Shown: positions 8,609-17,887 of the stretch, in pieces | Numbering within the stretch: position 1 is the first letter of the stretch | Layout: every line of letters begins with the position of its first letter | Source of the DNA: Saprospira sp. CCB-QB6 | GTDB lineage: Bacteria > Bacteroidota > Bacteroidia > Chitinophagales > Saprospiraceae | Length of the DNA: 64,000 nucleotides | Direction: 5' to 3' | Assembly (NCBI RefSeq): GCF_028464065.1 | Contig: NZ_CP116808.1 | Span: forward strand, 2,559,501 to 2,623,500 | Notes under the pieces: model-generated | The model's input: the letters and a program-made list of their open reading frames with translations, nothing else | The model's database searches: none | What the model was told of the DNA's origin: nothing | Position numbers and translations under genes: made by a program

Positions 8609-9805
8609 ATGGATTCACTCACTCAGGCTGTGCTTGGTGCCGCTTGCGGACAAGCAGTTCTCGGCCGAAAAATTGGCGCTAAAGCTTTGGCTTGGGGCGC
8701 TATTGCGGGCACTTTGCCCGATTTAGATGTCGTTAGTCGCGTTTTTAGCGAGCACGAAATTTATGGCTTACTCTATCATAGGGGATTAACGCACTCTATT
8801 TTTATTACGCTGCTTGCTTCTCCTTTATTGGGCTATCTGGCCCACAAACAAAGGGGCGCAGTTGCGGTCCTTTTTGGCCTTTTGCTGGTCCTGTTTATGG
8901 GCGGTATGGGCCTAAAAGATGATAATGCAATTTTGCAGGGCATTGGCCTTTTTATCCTGGCCGTGACGGCCTGGGTTGGTTGGCGATATTGGGGGAGCAA
9001 AAATCCTCCTCAATTAAAGGAGGAGCCTAGCTGGAAAAGCTGGAGCTGGATGTTCTTTTGGGCCATTCTTACCCATTGGCTAATTGATGCCTGCACAAGC
9101 TACGGCACCCAAATTTTTGAGCCCTTTTCTTCTTATCGGGTCTCTTTTAATAATATCGCTATTGCCGACCCAATCTATACTTTGCCACTTTTATTGGCCG
9201 TGATTATTATCCCGTTTTTTAAGAATAATAAGTGGCAACAAGGCATCAATACCGCCGCTTTGGTCCTTTCTACAGCCTATATGGGCCTGAGCTTTGTCGC
9301 CAAAAATCAGGTTAATGCCGTGGTTACCCAAAACCTCAAAGAACAAGGTATTGAGTCAGTCGATTTCTTGACCTATCCCAGCATTCTCAACATTATGCTT
9401 TGGCAAACTACCGTGGAAACCAAGGATGCTTTCTATTATGGCACCTACTCTTTCTGGGATGAGGATAGCAAAATGGAGTTCAAAAAACTCCCCAAACAAC
9501 ATGAATTGCTCGATAAATGGGCCGATGAGGAGTTCGTCCAAATCCTAAAATGGTTTGCCCAAGGCTATTATAGCGTAGAAGAAGGCGAAAATGGCGAGCT
9601 CTATATGAATAATCTTCGCTTCGGCCTAATGGGCTTCGGCTTCCTCAAAGGAAAGGGCGAATACGTTTTCCGACACAGAATTTATCTAAAAGATGGCCAA
9701 CTAGAAGCCGAAGGCGTACGCGAAGCCCGAGATATTGAAATGGATTTGCTTTTTGAGTTGCTCTGGAAACGCATCTGGGGCGATAAACATCCTCTTGTTA
9801 ATTAA
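8609..9805 (+). CDS. YdjM-family membrane-bound metal-dependent hydrolase
   Basis: The 398-residue protein begins MDSLTQAVLGAACGQAVLG, with the PDLD and YHRGLTHS metal-ligand motifs of the YdjM (DUF457) family. Several transmembrane segments follow (about 83-105, 110-130, 148-165 and 195-215), with the second metal-site motif THWLIDACTSYGT. The C-terminal 150 residues are soluble. The family is assigned as inner-membrane hydrolase, with substrates largely unknown. A GC-rich element starts 8 nt after the stop. Confidence 0.88.
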   Translation: MDSLTQAVLGAACGQAVLGRKIGAKALAWGAIAGTLPDLDVVSRVFSEHEIYGLLYHRGLTHSIFITLLASPLLGYLAHKQRGAVAVLFGLLLVLFMGGMGLKDDNAILQGIGLFILAVTAWVGWRYWGSKNPPQLKEEPSWKSWSWMFFWAILTHWLIDACTSYGTQIFEPFSSYRVSFNNIAIADPIYTLPLLLAVIIIPFFKNNKWQQGINTAALVLSTAYMGLSFVAKNQVNAVVTQNLKEQGIESVDFLTYPSILNIMLWQTTVETKDAFYYGTYSFWDEDSKMEFKKLPKQHELLDKWADEEFVQILKWFAQGYYSVEEGENGELYMNNLRFGLMGFGFLKGKGEYVFRHRIYLKDGQLEAEGVREARDIEMDLLFELLWKRIWGDKHPLVN

Positions 9806-9813
9806 TAAGTCTT

Positions 9814-10043
9814 TTTTGGGGCCTCCTGCCTGCGGCAGGCGCTACGTTTCGCAGCTCGCTGTTCGCTCGGCCCTTCGGCGGCTTGGCCGCCTCGGTCTGG
9901 CCTGCGGCCACTGCTGCACATCGCTAGGCCATTTGGCCTGCGGCTAGGGCTACACATCGGTTACTCCCTTTGGTCGTCGAACTGCGCCCTAAAGGGCTTG
10001 TTGTGGCCATTTGGCCTGCGGCCAAGGCGGCCAAGCCGCCCCA
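9814..10043 (+). repeat. GME-4 with long tail
   Basis: Plus-orientation element with head B (GGGGCCTCCTGCC). Hairpin 2 is GGCGGC-ttg-GCCGCC. The usual CACATCGCTAGGCC tail is extended by about 100 bp. The extension includes a second CACATCG and the block GGTTACTCCCTTTGGTCGTC related to the D-type module at 19195 and 31001. It ends in a GGCGGCC/AAGCCGCC-like stem just before the flavoprotein gene. Confidence 0.85.
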
Positions 10044-10068
10044 TTTTTCATCTTAAAACTAGTTGATT

Positions 10069-11184
10069 ATGTCTATTCTTGATCCCGTCCAATTGGGCCC
10101 ATTAACGCTAAAGAATGCCGTATTTATGGCGCCGCTCACTCGAAGTCGAGCCGATAATCCAGAAAGGGTACCCACGGCCTTACATCAGGAATATTATGCA
10201 CAGCGAGCTTCTGCTGGCCTCCTCATTTCAGAGGGCTTGCCCATTTCTGATCGAGCTGGAGGCTATTTGTTTGTGCCTGGAATTTATACCCCTGCTCAAG
10301 TAGAGGCTTGGAAAGCGGTAACAGCAGCTGTAAAAGCTAAAGGCGGCCACTTTTTTGCCCAAATTTGGCATGTGGGCCGAGTCTCTCATCCCGATTTGAT
10401 GAATGGACAGGCACTTTTGGCTCCTTCAGCTCTTGCTACGGGCAGTAAGAGCCGCACCCATGAAGGGCTCAAGCTTTCTCCTGTTCCTAAGGCCATGGAC
10501 CAAGAAGATATTCAGGCTGTCATTGCCCAGTTTAAGCAAGCTGCTGCCAATGCTTTGGCCGCTGGCTTTGATGGGGTAGAGCTACATACGAGTAATGGTT
10601 ACCTCTTCCATCAGTTTTTTGCCAATTCGGCTAACCAACGCCAAGATAAATATGGGGGGAGCATCGCCAATAGAGCGCGCTTCCTTTTTGAGGTCCTCGA
10701 GGCGGTCCAAGAAGTTTGTCCCCTAGAACGAGTTGGCCTGCGCTTCAATCCTATGTTAGATGGTCATATCGGTATTGATGTGGATAAAGAAACGATCCCC
10801 TTTTTTGATTACCTTTTGGATAAACTCAATGATTATCCCTTGGCCTATGTGCATCTGACTCGGCCTGGTCAAGCCTTTGCGCATCGCCAACTGGCCACGC
10901 AAGAGAAGGACCCCAATTTGTTTATTCAAGATGTTATTGGTCATTATCGCCAAATCTACAAAGGCTTTTTAGTGGCCAATGGCGGCTATACAGCTGAGAC
11001 GGCAGCAGAAGAACTGGCCCAAAATCGAGCGAATGCCATTGCTTTTGGCAAAGCCTTTATCTCTAATCCAGATTTGGTGCAGCGAATGGCTAGCAATGCG
11101 GCTTGGACGCCTTGGAATTCCGATACTTTTTATACTCAAGGCCCAGAAGGTTATATAGATTACCCCTTTTTAGAAGAGGGCTAG
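10069..11184 (+). CDS. Old yellow enzyme-family alkene reductase
   Basis: The 371-residue protein is a FMN-dependent NADPH:enoate reductase of the OYE/NemA class. It opens with the FMN-binding N-terminus PVQLGPLTLKNAVFMAPLTRSRA. It also has AQIWHVGRVSHP, the substrate His-Asn pair region GVELHTSNGYLFHQF, and the phosphate-binding FLVANGGYT...AIAFGKAFISNPDL. The ATG at 10069 is used; a TTG two codons upstream adds nothing. It is monocistronic and ends at the hairpin at 11191. Confidence 0.95.
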   Translation: MSILDPVQLGPLTLKNAVFMAPLTRSRADNPERVPTALHQEYYAQRASAGLLISEGLPISDRAGGYLFVPGIYTPAQVEAWKAVTAAVKAKGGHFFAQIWHVGRVSHPDLMNGQALLAPSALATGSKSRTHEGLKLSPVPKAMDQEDIQAVIAQFKQAAANALAAGFDGVELHTSNGYLFHQFFANSANQRQDKYGGSIANRARFLFEVLEAVQEVCPLERVGLRFNPMLDGHIGIDVDKETIPFFDYLLDKLNDYPLAYVHLTRPGQAFAHRQLATQEKDPNLFIQDVIGHYRQIYKGFLVANGGYTAETAAEELAQNRANAIAFGKAFISNPDLVQRMASNAAWTPWNSDTFYTQGPEGYIDYPFLEEG

Positions 11185-11190
11185 CCCAAA

Positions 11191-11228
11191 AAAGGACCAA
11201 GCATAATTTACGCTTGGTCCTTTCTTTT
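11191..11228. terminator. Bidirectional intrinsic terminator
   Basis: A 12-bp stem (11191-11202 with 11212-11223) has a 9-nt loop and a T-rich trailer. It lies between convergent genes, 6 nt after the flavoenzyme stop and just past the glutamate-synthase-like gene on the other strand. Confidence 0.85.
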
Positions 11229-11240
11229 TACGGCATTTGC

Positions 11241-12857
11241 TTATTCATAATTAGAGCCGTTTTCGAGATACTGTAACATTTCTTTTCGGTAAAGGTCGGG
11301 TAGGCAGCCTTCTTGGCCCTCCAATAAACAGCCAATGGGGATTTCTGGATAAAGTTGGTCATATCTGCGTACCTCACTCATAGAAATCCGTCTAAGAATA
11401 TGTCTTCTAGACAATTCTGAGGGGTCTTTCATGCCTGCAGCAGCAAGTAACTCGACCAAAGCATGTACTGTTTTTTTATGAAAAGAGTAAATGCGTTCAG
11501 CTTTATCTGGAATATATAAGCCTTTCATGAGTTGTTTATCTTGAGTAGCGACTCCTGTGGGGCATTTATTTGTATGGCATTCTAGGGCCTGAATACAACC
11601 TACGGCCATCATCATGGCTCTAGCGCTATAACAAGCATCGGCCCCTAGGGCTAGGGTTTTAGCCAAATCAAAGCCACAGCTAATTTTACCTGCTGCTAGC
11701 ACCTTAATATCTTTTTTAAGATCAAAGCCACGAAGCGTATCCACGGCAAAGCTAAGCCCATCGCGTAGAGGCATTCCTAATGAATCTGAGAATTCTACAG
11801 GAGCTGCTCCGGTACCGCCTTCTCCACCATCAATAGTAATAAAGTCGGGTTTGATGCCTGTTTTGACCATGGCTTTGCAGAGGTCGTAAAATTCAATTTC
11901 GGAGCCGATGCAGAGCTTAAAGCCAACAGGGCGGCCTTTAGAAAGTTGGCGGAGTTGAGCTACAAACTGGAGTAAGCCTTCTGGTCCTTGAAATGCTTTG
12001 TGGTAGGGTGGCGAGAGGACATCTGTTCCAGCTTGAACACCACGGATTTTAGCGATTTCGGGAGTGTTTTTTTGAGCGGGGAGAATACCGCCATGTCCAG
12101 GTTTTGCGCCTTGAGAAAGTTTAATCTCTACCATTTTGATATCGGGATGATCCACTGTTTTGGCAAACTTATCGGGATCAAAATTGCCGTCATCTGCTCG
12201 GCAGCCAAAGTAGCCTGTACCAATTTGCCAGATGAGGTCTCCACCTTGAGAGAGGTGGTAGGGACTGACTCCGCCTTCGCCAGTATTTTGGGCAAAGCCG
12301 CCTTTGGCGGCGCCTTTATTCATGGCCATAACGGCATTGGCGGAGAGGGAGCCAAAGCTCATGGCGGAGATATTGAAAATGCTAAGATCGTAGGGTTGTT
12401 TACAATCTGGTCCCCCCACAGAGACTTTAGGATTTTGTTCAATACTATCAAAGTCTAGGGGGTAGGTTGAGTGGGTCATCCATTCGTAGCCTTCATCGTA
12501 GATATTGAGTTGGGTTCCAAAAGGGACTGTTTCTTTGGCTTTTTTGGCTCTTTGATAAATGAGAGAGCGTTTGCGTCGGTTGAAAGGGGTATTGTCTAGG
12601 TCCGACTCAATAAAATATTGGCGGATAGCTGGGCGCAGGCTTTCTAGAAAGTAGCGCAGACGGCCAAGTAGAGGGTGTGTTTTACGAATGGCATGATCCG
12701 TTTGGATCATATCTTGAACTCCCATCACAAAGAGAGGGACCAAAATGAGTAGCGCCCAAAGGAAGTGAATGGAGATAAAATAGGCCGTAATCGCGGTGGC
12801 GGCAAAAAGCAGTAGCGATACGGCCAGAAATTTTTGAGGTAAGTTGTTAATCGTCAT
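11241..12857 (-). CDS. FMN-binding glutamate synthase family protein
   Basis: The 538-residue protein has two N-terminal membrane segments (about 8-45), then the FMN-binding synthase domain of glutamate synthase. The segments ISAMSFGSLSANAVMAMNKGA, GEGGVSPYH, TIDGGEGGTGAAP and AAGKISCGFDLAKTLALGADACYSARAMM are typical. A cysteine cluster (CIQALECHTNKCPTG) matches the [3Fe-4S] ligands. It lacks the glutaminase domain, so classical GOGAT activity is unproven. The start is set at MTINNLPQ: a longer frame would run into the upstream gene. It is 22 nt downstream of the thioredoxin gene. Confidence 0.92.
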   Translation of the reverse strand: MTINNLPQKFLAVSLLLFAATAITAYFISIHFLWALLILVPLFVMGVQDMIQTDHAIRKTHPLLGRLRYFLESLRPAIRQYFIESDLDNTPFNRRKRSLIYQRAKKAKETVPFGTQLNIYDEGYEWMTHSTYPLDFDSIEQNPKVSVGGPDCKQPYDLSIFNISAMSFGSLSANAVMAMNKGAAKGGFAQNTGEGGVSPYHLSQGGDLIWQIGTGYFGCRADDGNFDPDKFAKTVDHPDIKMVEIKLSQGAKPGHGGILPAQKNTPEIAKIRGVQAGTDVLSPPYHKAFQGPEGLLQFVAQLRQLSKGRPVGFKLCIGSEIEFYDLCKAMVKTGIKPDFITIDGGEGGTGAAPVEFSDSLGMPLRDGLSFAVDTLRGFDLKKDIKVLAAGKISCGFDLAKTLALGADACYSARAMMMAVGCIQALECHTNKCPTGVATQDKQLMKGLYIPDKAERIYSFHKKTVHALVELLAAAGMKDPSELSRRHILRRISMSEVRRYDQLYPEIPIGCLLEGQEGCLPDLYRKEMLQYLENGSNYE

Positions 12858-12879
12858 AATTAAGTCAGTGAGTACCTGA

Positions 12880-13404
12880 CTATTTAGCCTTTTTGACCCA
12901 CTTTTGGAGTTTTTTGGCTGCTTTAGGATCTGAGGGACGAAGGGCATCTCTATCGACAAATTGGCCTTCAGTATCAACAATCAGGTAATGAGGAATGCTA
13001 TAAATATAAAAAAAACGAAGTAGTTCTTTACTGTCTTTGCCTCCTCTTCTCCAGTGTTCGCCAGTTTGGCGGATTTCTAGTTTATCGAGGGCTTTTTGCC
13101 AAGCATCGGCTTTGTCATCTACAGAAAGGTAGAGGAAAACGACTTCATCGCCTAGTTCTTCATGTAATTTTTTAGAGCTGGGCATTTCTTTTTTGCAGGG
13201 CCCGCACCAGCTGGCCCAAAAATCAATATAAATGACTTTACCTTTGTGTTGGGCCAAAATATCGGCTAGGCTTTTTTCGCTTTGGCCATCGGCAGAGGTG
13301 AAAGAATGACTACTTAACAGTTCGGGTAAGGTTTTGTTGGATTGGGCAAAGAGAGAACCATTAAGTAGGAAAAGAAAACTAAGAGAGAAGAGTAGCTTGT
13401 TCAT
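12880..13404 (-). CDS. TlpA-like periplasmic thioredoxin
   Basis: The 174-residue secreted protein has a signal peptide ending near residue 20 (NGSLFAQ). Its thioredoxin fold carries the redox motif WCGPC (Cys67 and Cys70) within DFWASWCGPCKKEMP. It resembles TlpA/ResA proteins that reduce periplasmic disulphides, for example in cytochrome maturation. It is probably cotranscribed with the downstream flavoprotein gene. Confidence 0.92.
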   Translation of the reverse strand: MNKLLFSLSFLFLLNGSLFAQSNKTLPELLSSHSFTSADGQSEKSLADILAQHKGKVIYIDFWASWCGPCKKEMPSSKKLHEELGDEVVFLYLSVDDKADAWQKALDKLEIRQTGEHWRRGGKDSKELLRFFYIYSIPHYLIVDTEGQFVDRDALRPSDPKAAKKLQKWVKKAK

Positions 13405-13517
13405 GCGTGTAATTTTGAAATGAAGTAGAAGGAAGGAGGGAAATTTTGGGCGACAATATTAAGGCCAGCTTTTCTTTTGCTTTGTAGCCTTGGATACAAA
13501 GAGAAATATTTTGGTTT

Positions 13518-13680
13518 AGGGAGGCGGCGAAGCCGCCGAAAAGGAGCGAAGCGACCTGGCTGAGGGATGGACAGCAGGGCTGCCGCAGGCAGCAGACCAA
13601 GGCGCTTTTGCGCCGCAGGGCCGAGCGAATAGCGAGCTGCGAAACAGCCCGACCCGCCAGTAGGGCGGGGCAGCCCCAAA
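13518..13680 (-). repeat. GME-5
   Basis: Minus-orientation element with head A, located between two divergent gene starts. Hairpin 2 is GCGC-aaaa-GCGC, hairpin 3 is GCTGCC-tgc-GGCAGC, and the tail is CCATCCCTCAGCC with a GGCGGC/GCCGCC stem. Its core is almost the same as GME-6. Confidence 0.9.
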
Positions 13681-13788
13681 TAATTAGGAAACTGATATTT
13701 AGCCTTCAAAAAATAGGTATTGCTAGGCGAATATTTAGCATGCTTCTAAAAAAGATTTAGTGAAATCTAGGATTTTTAAGAAGTTGTT

Positions 13789-13796
13789 TATCTTTG
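13789..13796 (+). promoter_or_regulatory. -7 box TAnnTTTG for TPR gene
   Basis: TATCTTTG lies 56 nt before the ATG at 13853. It fits the Bacteroidota -7 consensus; no clear -33 element is visible. Confidence 0.45.
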
Positions 13797-13852
13797 CAAG
13801 CAAATTTTTTTTTATAAGATCAAATCAGCTGGCTGAAAAAGAAAGAGATAGA

Positions 13853-14566
13853 ATGGCAGATCAACCCATAAAAACAGAGCTTCAAGATTTTGATGTAGAT
13901 CAGTTTCGTGATCAAACGGCAGAAACTTTTGAGAAGTATAAGAACGTGATTATTGGCGCTTTGACCGCCGTTTTGATTATTGGTGTGGGCTATTATGCCT
14001 ACAGCAACCTCTATATGAAGCCTAAGAATGAAAATGCTAATAAGGCGATTTTTAAGGCAGAGGCGATGTTTGAAAAAGACTCTTTTCTTTTGGCGCTAAA
14101 TGGTTCTGGTGCTGCTTTGGCTGGTCAGATGGGAGGCAGTTATGAAGGTTTTCTAGACATTATTGCTAACTATAGTGGTACTGAGGCGGCTAATCGTGCG
14201 CATTACGGTGCTGGAGTTTCTTTGCTTCGCTTGGGTAAGGCTGAGGAGGCGATCAAGTACTTGGAAGCTTATGATGGTAAGGATGGTGCGACTCAGGCTA
14301 CTGCTTATGGGCTTTTGGGTGATGCTTATTCTGAGCTTAACGATAATGAGCAGGCTTTGAGTTATTATAAAAAGGCGATGAATGAGAGTCCAAATGAAAT
14401 GATTACGCCTATTTTCATGCGTAAGGCTGCTTTTTTGCAAGAGACCAACATGAATGATGCGAGTAGTGCATTGGCGCTTTATAAAGAGATTGAGCAAAAG
14501 TATCCTGAGGCTGCAGAGCGTTTGAACATTGCTAAGGATGTTGTTCGCTTGGAGCAAGGAAAATAA
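13853..14566 (+). CDS. TPR-repeat membrane protein, YfgM-like
   Basis: The 237-residue protein has a short cytoplasmic N-terminus, one membrane helix (about 33-52, VIIGALTAVLIIGVGYYAYS) and a periplasmic TPR region. TPR units are seen around NRAHYGAGVSLLRLGKAEEAIKYLE and ATAYGLLGDAYSELNDNEQALSYYKKAM. The topology resembles YfgM, an ancillary SecYEG/chaperone protein, but the match is architectural only. The ATG at 13853 is chosen because residues upstream in the frame are unlike a protein N-terminus and overlap the promoter box. A terminator follows. Confidence 0.8.
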   Translation: MADQPIKTELQDFDVDQFRDQTAETFEKYKNVIIGALTAVLIIGVGYYAYSNLYMKPKNENANKAIFKAEAMFEKDSFLLALNGSGAALAGQMGGSYEGFLDIIANYSGTEAANRAHYGAGVSLLRLGKAEEAIKYLEAYDGKDGATQATAYGLLGDAYSELNDNEQALSYYKKAMNESPNEMITPIFMRKAAFLQETNMNDASSALALYKEIEQKYPEAAERLNIAKDVVRLEQGK

Positions 14567-14580
14567 GATAAGAAGAAGGA

Positions 14581-14618
14581 AAAAGGGCGCTGACCAGCTG
14601 GTCGGCGCCCTTTTTTTT
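14581..14618. terminator. Bidirectional intrinsic terminator
   Basis: The stem GGGCGCTGACC pairs with GGTCGGCGCCC (one G-T pair) around an AGCT loop, flanked by A- and T-runs. It separates convergent genes ending at 14566 and 14634. Confidence 0.88.
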
Positions 14619-14633
14619 GGCATTTAGTTACGC

Positions 14634-15170
14634 TTAAATTGCGATAATTTCGAAGCCATTAGAGGTTGGTCGAAGGATAAACATTGCCATATCTGAAGCG
14701 GAGAAGAGTTCTTGCTTTTTGGGGAGTAGGTTGGCTCCATTGAAAAAGATATCGCCGGCTTGGAGATTATACATCTGTTGGCGTTGAGGATATTTGGAGG
14801 CAAATTCTTCTTTGTCCATTACCTCGGCTTTGTAGCTATCCAAATACATTTGGTAATTGACTTGGATATCGTTGCGGATAGGGTTTTCCTTACAAAAGTC
14901 TGTTCTTAACTGAGGACTAATACTAAATTGCTGTCCAGACTCCATGGCAATGACTTGAGCAGCTAGACTATTAGCTACAATTTGGCAATTGCCATCAAAA
15001 TAAGCCTTGATAAGATCTTGCCCAAAAGCGAGTGCTTTTGCTTTTTCTTTAGTGATAGGAGCAGAGATAGTACTGCTGTTAATTGTGCTGGCCTTTTTTT
15101 GGGCGAAAAGATTCGGGCCCGCCAAAAGGAAGCAGGCCGTAAAGAAAAGACTGAATACTGTTTTCATCAT
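14634..15170 (-). CDS. Secreted protein of unknown function
   Basis: I do not recognise this 178-residue protein. It has a clear signal peptide (VFSLFFTACFLLAGPNLFAQ) and no membrane segment afterwards. The mature part carries one run of Lys/Ala (TKEKAKALAFGQDLIKAYFDGN) and two cysteines. It starts 5 nt after the stop of the GCS2-CBS gene, so it should be cotranscribed with it. Confidence 0.7.
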   Translation of the reverse strand: MMKTVFSLFFTACFLLAGPNLFAQKKASTINSSTISAPITKEKAKALAFGQDLIKAYFDGNCQIVANSLAAQVIAMESGQQFSISPQLRTDFCKENPIRNDIQVNYQMYLDSYKAEVMDKEEFASKYPQRQQMYNLQAGDIFFNGANLLPKKQELFSASDMAMFILRPTSNGFEIIAI

Positions 15171-15175
15171 AATTT

Positions 15176-17089
15176 TTATTCTTTTGAAAGACGATCAATC
15201 AATCGTCGCGACATATCTACAAAGTTTTCTTCAGAGATTAGGCCAATTAGTTCTTTATTCTTTAGAACGGGTAAAATTTTTACTCCCTCTTTTCGCATCA
15301 TTTTCATGACTTCTGTAATGGTATTTTGCGGGGCTACCGTTTTGGGATTGCGGCGCATGATATCGCCCACCGTTTTATTCTTATCTTTATTCGGGTTCGA
15401 TAAGTAACGCATAATCGATTTTGCGGTGACTACGCCCTGTAAGTGCCCCTCTTCATCTTCTACGGGCAGGTAGTTGAGGTCGTTCCAGTCCATAAGGCTG
15501 TAGGCATACTCCACAATATCATCCTGATGAACGGTAACCAAATCGGTGCTCATAAACTCTTCTACTAGTAGTTTAGAGGGATCGTATTGGTGAAATTGTC
15601 CTAGCTCTGGAATTTCCCATTCATGCACGGGCCGACTCTGTGTTTGATGCTCATAAATGGCTGCTGTAATAGTGGTCAAGCTTTCATCTACGCTAGTTTC
15701 TTTCTTAAATTTAGAGAAGGTGCGCAGAATCCAACGGGCGCCATTACTATGTCGACGCACTCGTTCTTCCATGATGCCCAAATAGCGATCAATATGCAGC
15801 GGATGAATGTTGCGATGCTCTAAACCCGCTCTGGCCATAGGCAAAAGCTCTTCTAAAACCAAGGTACGAGCATTGACCTTTTTGTCGCCCGTCCAAGTAA
15901 ATTCAGAATCAATTCCCATCTTAGCCGCCTTGATAAAGTTGTCTCGAGCATCATCAAAACTCATGAGTTTGGTGATGTCATCATGCGCCAAAGCCATGCC
16001 TTCCATCAAGCCCAACCAAAAGGCCGAGTTGGCCATTTCGTCAATTACTGTGGGGCCTGCACCGAAGACGCGGTTCTCTATCCGAAGGTGCGGTTTGCCA
16101 TTGCCCGAAATACCATAACAAGGGCGATTCCAACGATAAACTGTACCATTGTGCACTTGCAAGGCCTTTAGCTTAGGCGCTACTTTTTCAGCCAAGCGTT
16201 CTAGAGAATCTTCCTCAATATCGGTTCCCAAAATGATGCGGAAACGGGTAATGTCTTCTTTGTAAATCTCTAGGGCCGACTTATGTAACCAATCATGTCC
16301 AAAGGTTACCCGTGGACTCTGATCGCGCAGGTGATCTCGGCTCTTTCTATTATCAATAGATTGCTGAAAAAGCGCAATTCTAGACTCATGCCAGAGCCGT
16401 TTGCCAAAGAGCAGGGGCGAGTTGGCGGCCATTGCCAAGACTGGCCCCGTGATCGCCTGAGCAATGTTATACATTTTGACAAAATCCTGCGGACGAACCT
16501 GTAAATGTACCTGAAAACTAGTATTACTAGCCTCTAACAAGGGCGAATCATGCCGCACAATCAATTCATCAATTCCTACAATATGCAATTCATAATCACT
16601 GCCCCGCATTTTGCGCAAAGCATGCATCAAGGCCGCATAACGCTCTTTGGGCGTAAGCTTGCTCATGTGCAAATCAAATTTGCGTAAAGAGGGCAAAATG
16701 CCCGTGAGCAACAAACGACTGTCGTGCCGAGCAGCCACCTTGGCCAACTCGCCCAATCGCTGACGCAACTCGGTTTCCATATTAAATAGGGCCTCGCCCT
16801 CAAAACGCTGAGGAGAAAGATTGATCTCTAAATTGAATTGCGCCAGCTCGGTGGTCAACCAATCTGGATGAAACTCTTCCAAAATTTGCATAGCAGTACA
16901 AGCTGGCTTATAATGCTTATCAATTAAACACATTTCTTGCTCGGCCCCAATGCGCATCACATCATCCTCAAACCAATCGCCCCCTAGCATCGTTTCAAAT
17001 GCTTGAACGTCTTGTAGTAACTGCCGCACAAAATGCTGCATATCGCTCTTACTACTGGAGCTAGCTAATCGTACACGTTCTTCTCCCAT
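15176..17089 (-). CDS. GCS2-family glutamate-cysteine ligase-like protein fused to two CBS domains
   Basis: The first roughly 460 residues belong to the GCS2 carboxylate-amine ligase family (GAEQEMCLID, LAQFNLEINLSP, LHMSKLTPKERYAALM, SNTSFQVHLQV, ENRVFGAGPTVIDEMANSAFW). Members make gamma-glutamyl-cysteine or related amides in the cytoplasm. The last 130 residues are a CBS pair (VEEFMSTDLVTVHQDDIVEYA...; VGDIMRRNPKTVAPQNTITEV...), a module that senses adenosyl nucleotides. Whether the substrate is cysteine is not settled. The 637-residue length is well above a stand-alone GCS2 because of the fusion. Confidence 0.88.
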   Translation of the reverse strand: MGEERVRLASSSSKSDMQHFVRQLLQDVQAFETMLGGDWFEDDVMRIGAEQEMCLIDKHYKPACTAMQILEEFHPDWLTTELAQFNLEINLSPQRFEGEALFNMETELRQRLGELAKVAARHDSRLLLTGILPSLRKFDLHMSKLTPKERYAALMHALRKMRGSDYELHIVGIDELIVRHDSPLLEASNTSFQVHLQVRPQDFVKMYNIAQAITGPVLAMAANSPLLFGKRLWHESRIALFQQSIDNRKSRDHLRDQSPRVTFGHDWLHKSALEIYKEDITRFRIILGTDIEEDSLERLAEKVAPKLKALQVHNGTVYRWNRPCYGISGNGKPHLRIENRVFGAGPTVIDEMANSAFWLGLMEGMALAHDDITKLMSFDDARDNFIKAAKMGIDSEFTWTGDKKVNARTLVLEELLPMARAGLEHRNIHPLHIDRYLGIMEERVRRHSNGARWILRTFSKFKKETSVDESLTTITAAIYEHQTQSRPVHEWEIPELGQFHQYDPSKLLVEEFMSTDLVTVHQDDIVEYAYSLMDWNDLNYLPVEDEEGHLQGVVTAKSIMRYLSNPNKDKNKTVGDIMRRNPKTVAPQNTITEVMKMMRKEGVKILPVLKNKELIGLISEENFVDMSRRLIDRLSKE

Positions 17090-17220
17090 ATCGTCTCGTA
17101 ATTAAATAAAATGTTAAGAACCGTACGAACATAAAAAGAACTCTACTAAAAAAGGGACTTTTACCCAATTTTATTGAGCTAACTTTCTTTAAATGCAAAA
17201 TTTAATAGAAGATTTTTTTG

Positions 17221-17355
17221 TTTTGGGGCTGCCCCGCCCTGCGGGCGGGTCGGGCTGTTTCGCAGCTCGCTATTCGCTCGGCCCTGCGGCGCAAAAGCGC
17301 CTTGGTCTGCTGCCTGCGGCAGCCCTGCTGTCCATCCCTCAGCCAGCGGCGGCTG
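17221..17355 (+). repeat. GME-6
   Basis: Plus-orientation element with head A, between the divergent starts of the GCS2-CBS gene and a lipoprotein gene. Hairpins 2 and 3 match GME-5 (GCGC-aaaa-GCGC; GCTGCC-tgc-GGCAGC). The tail is CCATCCCTCAGCC with a short AGC/GCT stem. Confidence 0.9.
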
Positions 17356-17401
17356 ACTTTCATTTAAAGGAATATCGCCCTTCACTCTAAATTTTAATCT
17401 T

Positions 17402-17887
17402 ATGCGTTTTCTCTTTGCTTTTTTCCTCCTCAGCACAAGTCTTTTGCTATCCTGCGATAAAAATGGCGACCGTCTCGAATTGCCTTTTACGACTTGGGTA
17501 GAAGTTCCTGCCGGACTCAATGGGGTACTGACCTATCACTTCCCCGCCGATATCTATACTAATGGAACCGTGCCCGAAAACCTCAAACAGGCACAACCCG
17601 CTCGAATCCGCCTTTATCTGGAAGATGGAGAGGCCTCTTTTGATTTTGCCCGTCGTGTTTATCTTGATGCTGTGACCGATAGTAGCCGCAATGAATTGGG
17701 CTACCGCTTAGATGTTCCACTAGACAATTCGGCTAGCTTAGATTTATTCCCCTCTATTGTTGATCTTAAAGATCAACTGGCTCAAGAACAGTTTCGCATA
17801 GAGGTGAAAATTGATTTGCGCTCAACGACTACCGCCACTAGCCGCATGAGAATTGAGTTAGACTTCTTGGCCGAATTGCTCGATTAA
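17402..17887 (+). CDS. Putative lipoprotein of unknown function
   Basis: The 161-residue protein starts MRFLFAFFLLSTSLLLSC, a lipoprotein signal with Cys18 as the likely lipidated residue, followed by DKNGD. The rest is predominantly beta-rich and hydrophilic, ending in STTTATSRMRIELDFLAELLD. I recognise no domain. Its last 30 bases overlap the 3' end of aroQ on the opposite strand. Confidence 0.75.
   Translation: MRFLFAFFLLSTSLLLSCDKNGDRLELPFTTWVEVPAGLNGVLTYHFPADIYTNGTVPENLKQAQPARIRLYLEDGEASFDFARRVYLDAVTDSSRNELGYRLDVPLDNSASLDLFPSIVDLKDQLAQEQFRIEVKIDLRSTTTATSRMRIELDFLAELLD

Noticed and set aside
12858-12980. 579-residue version of the glutamate-synthase-like protein
   Set aside because: It would overlap the thioredoxin gene; the ATG at 12857 directly precedes the first membrane segment.
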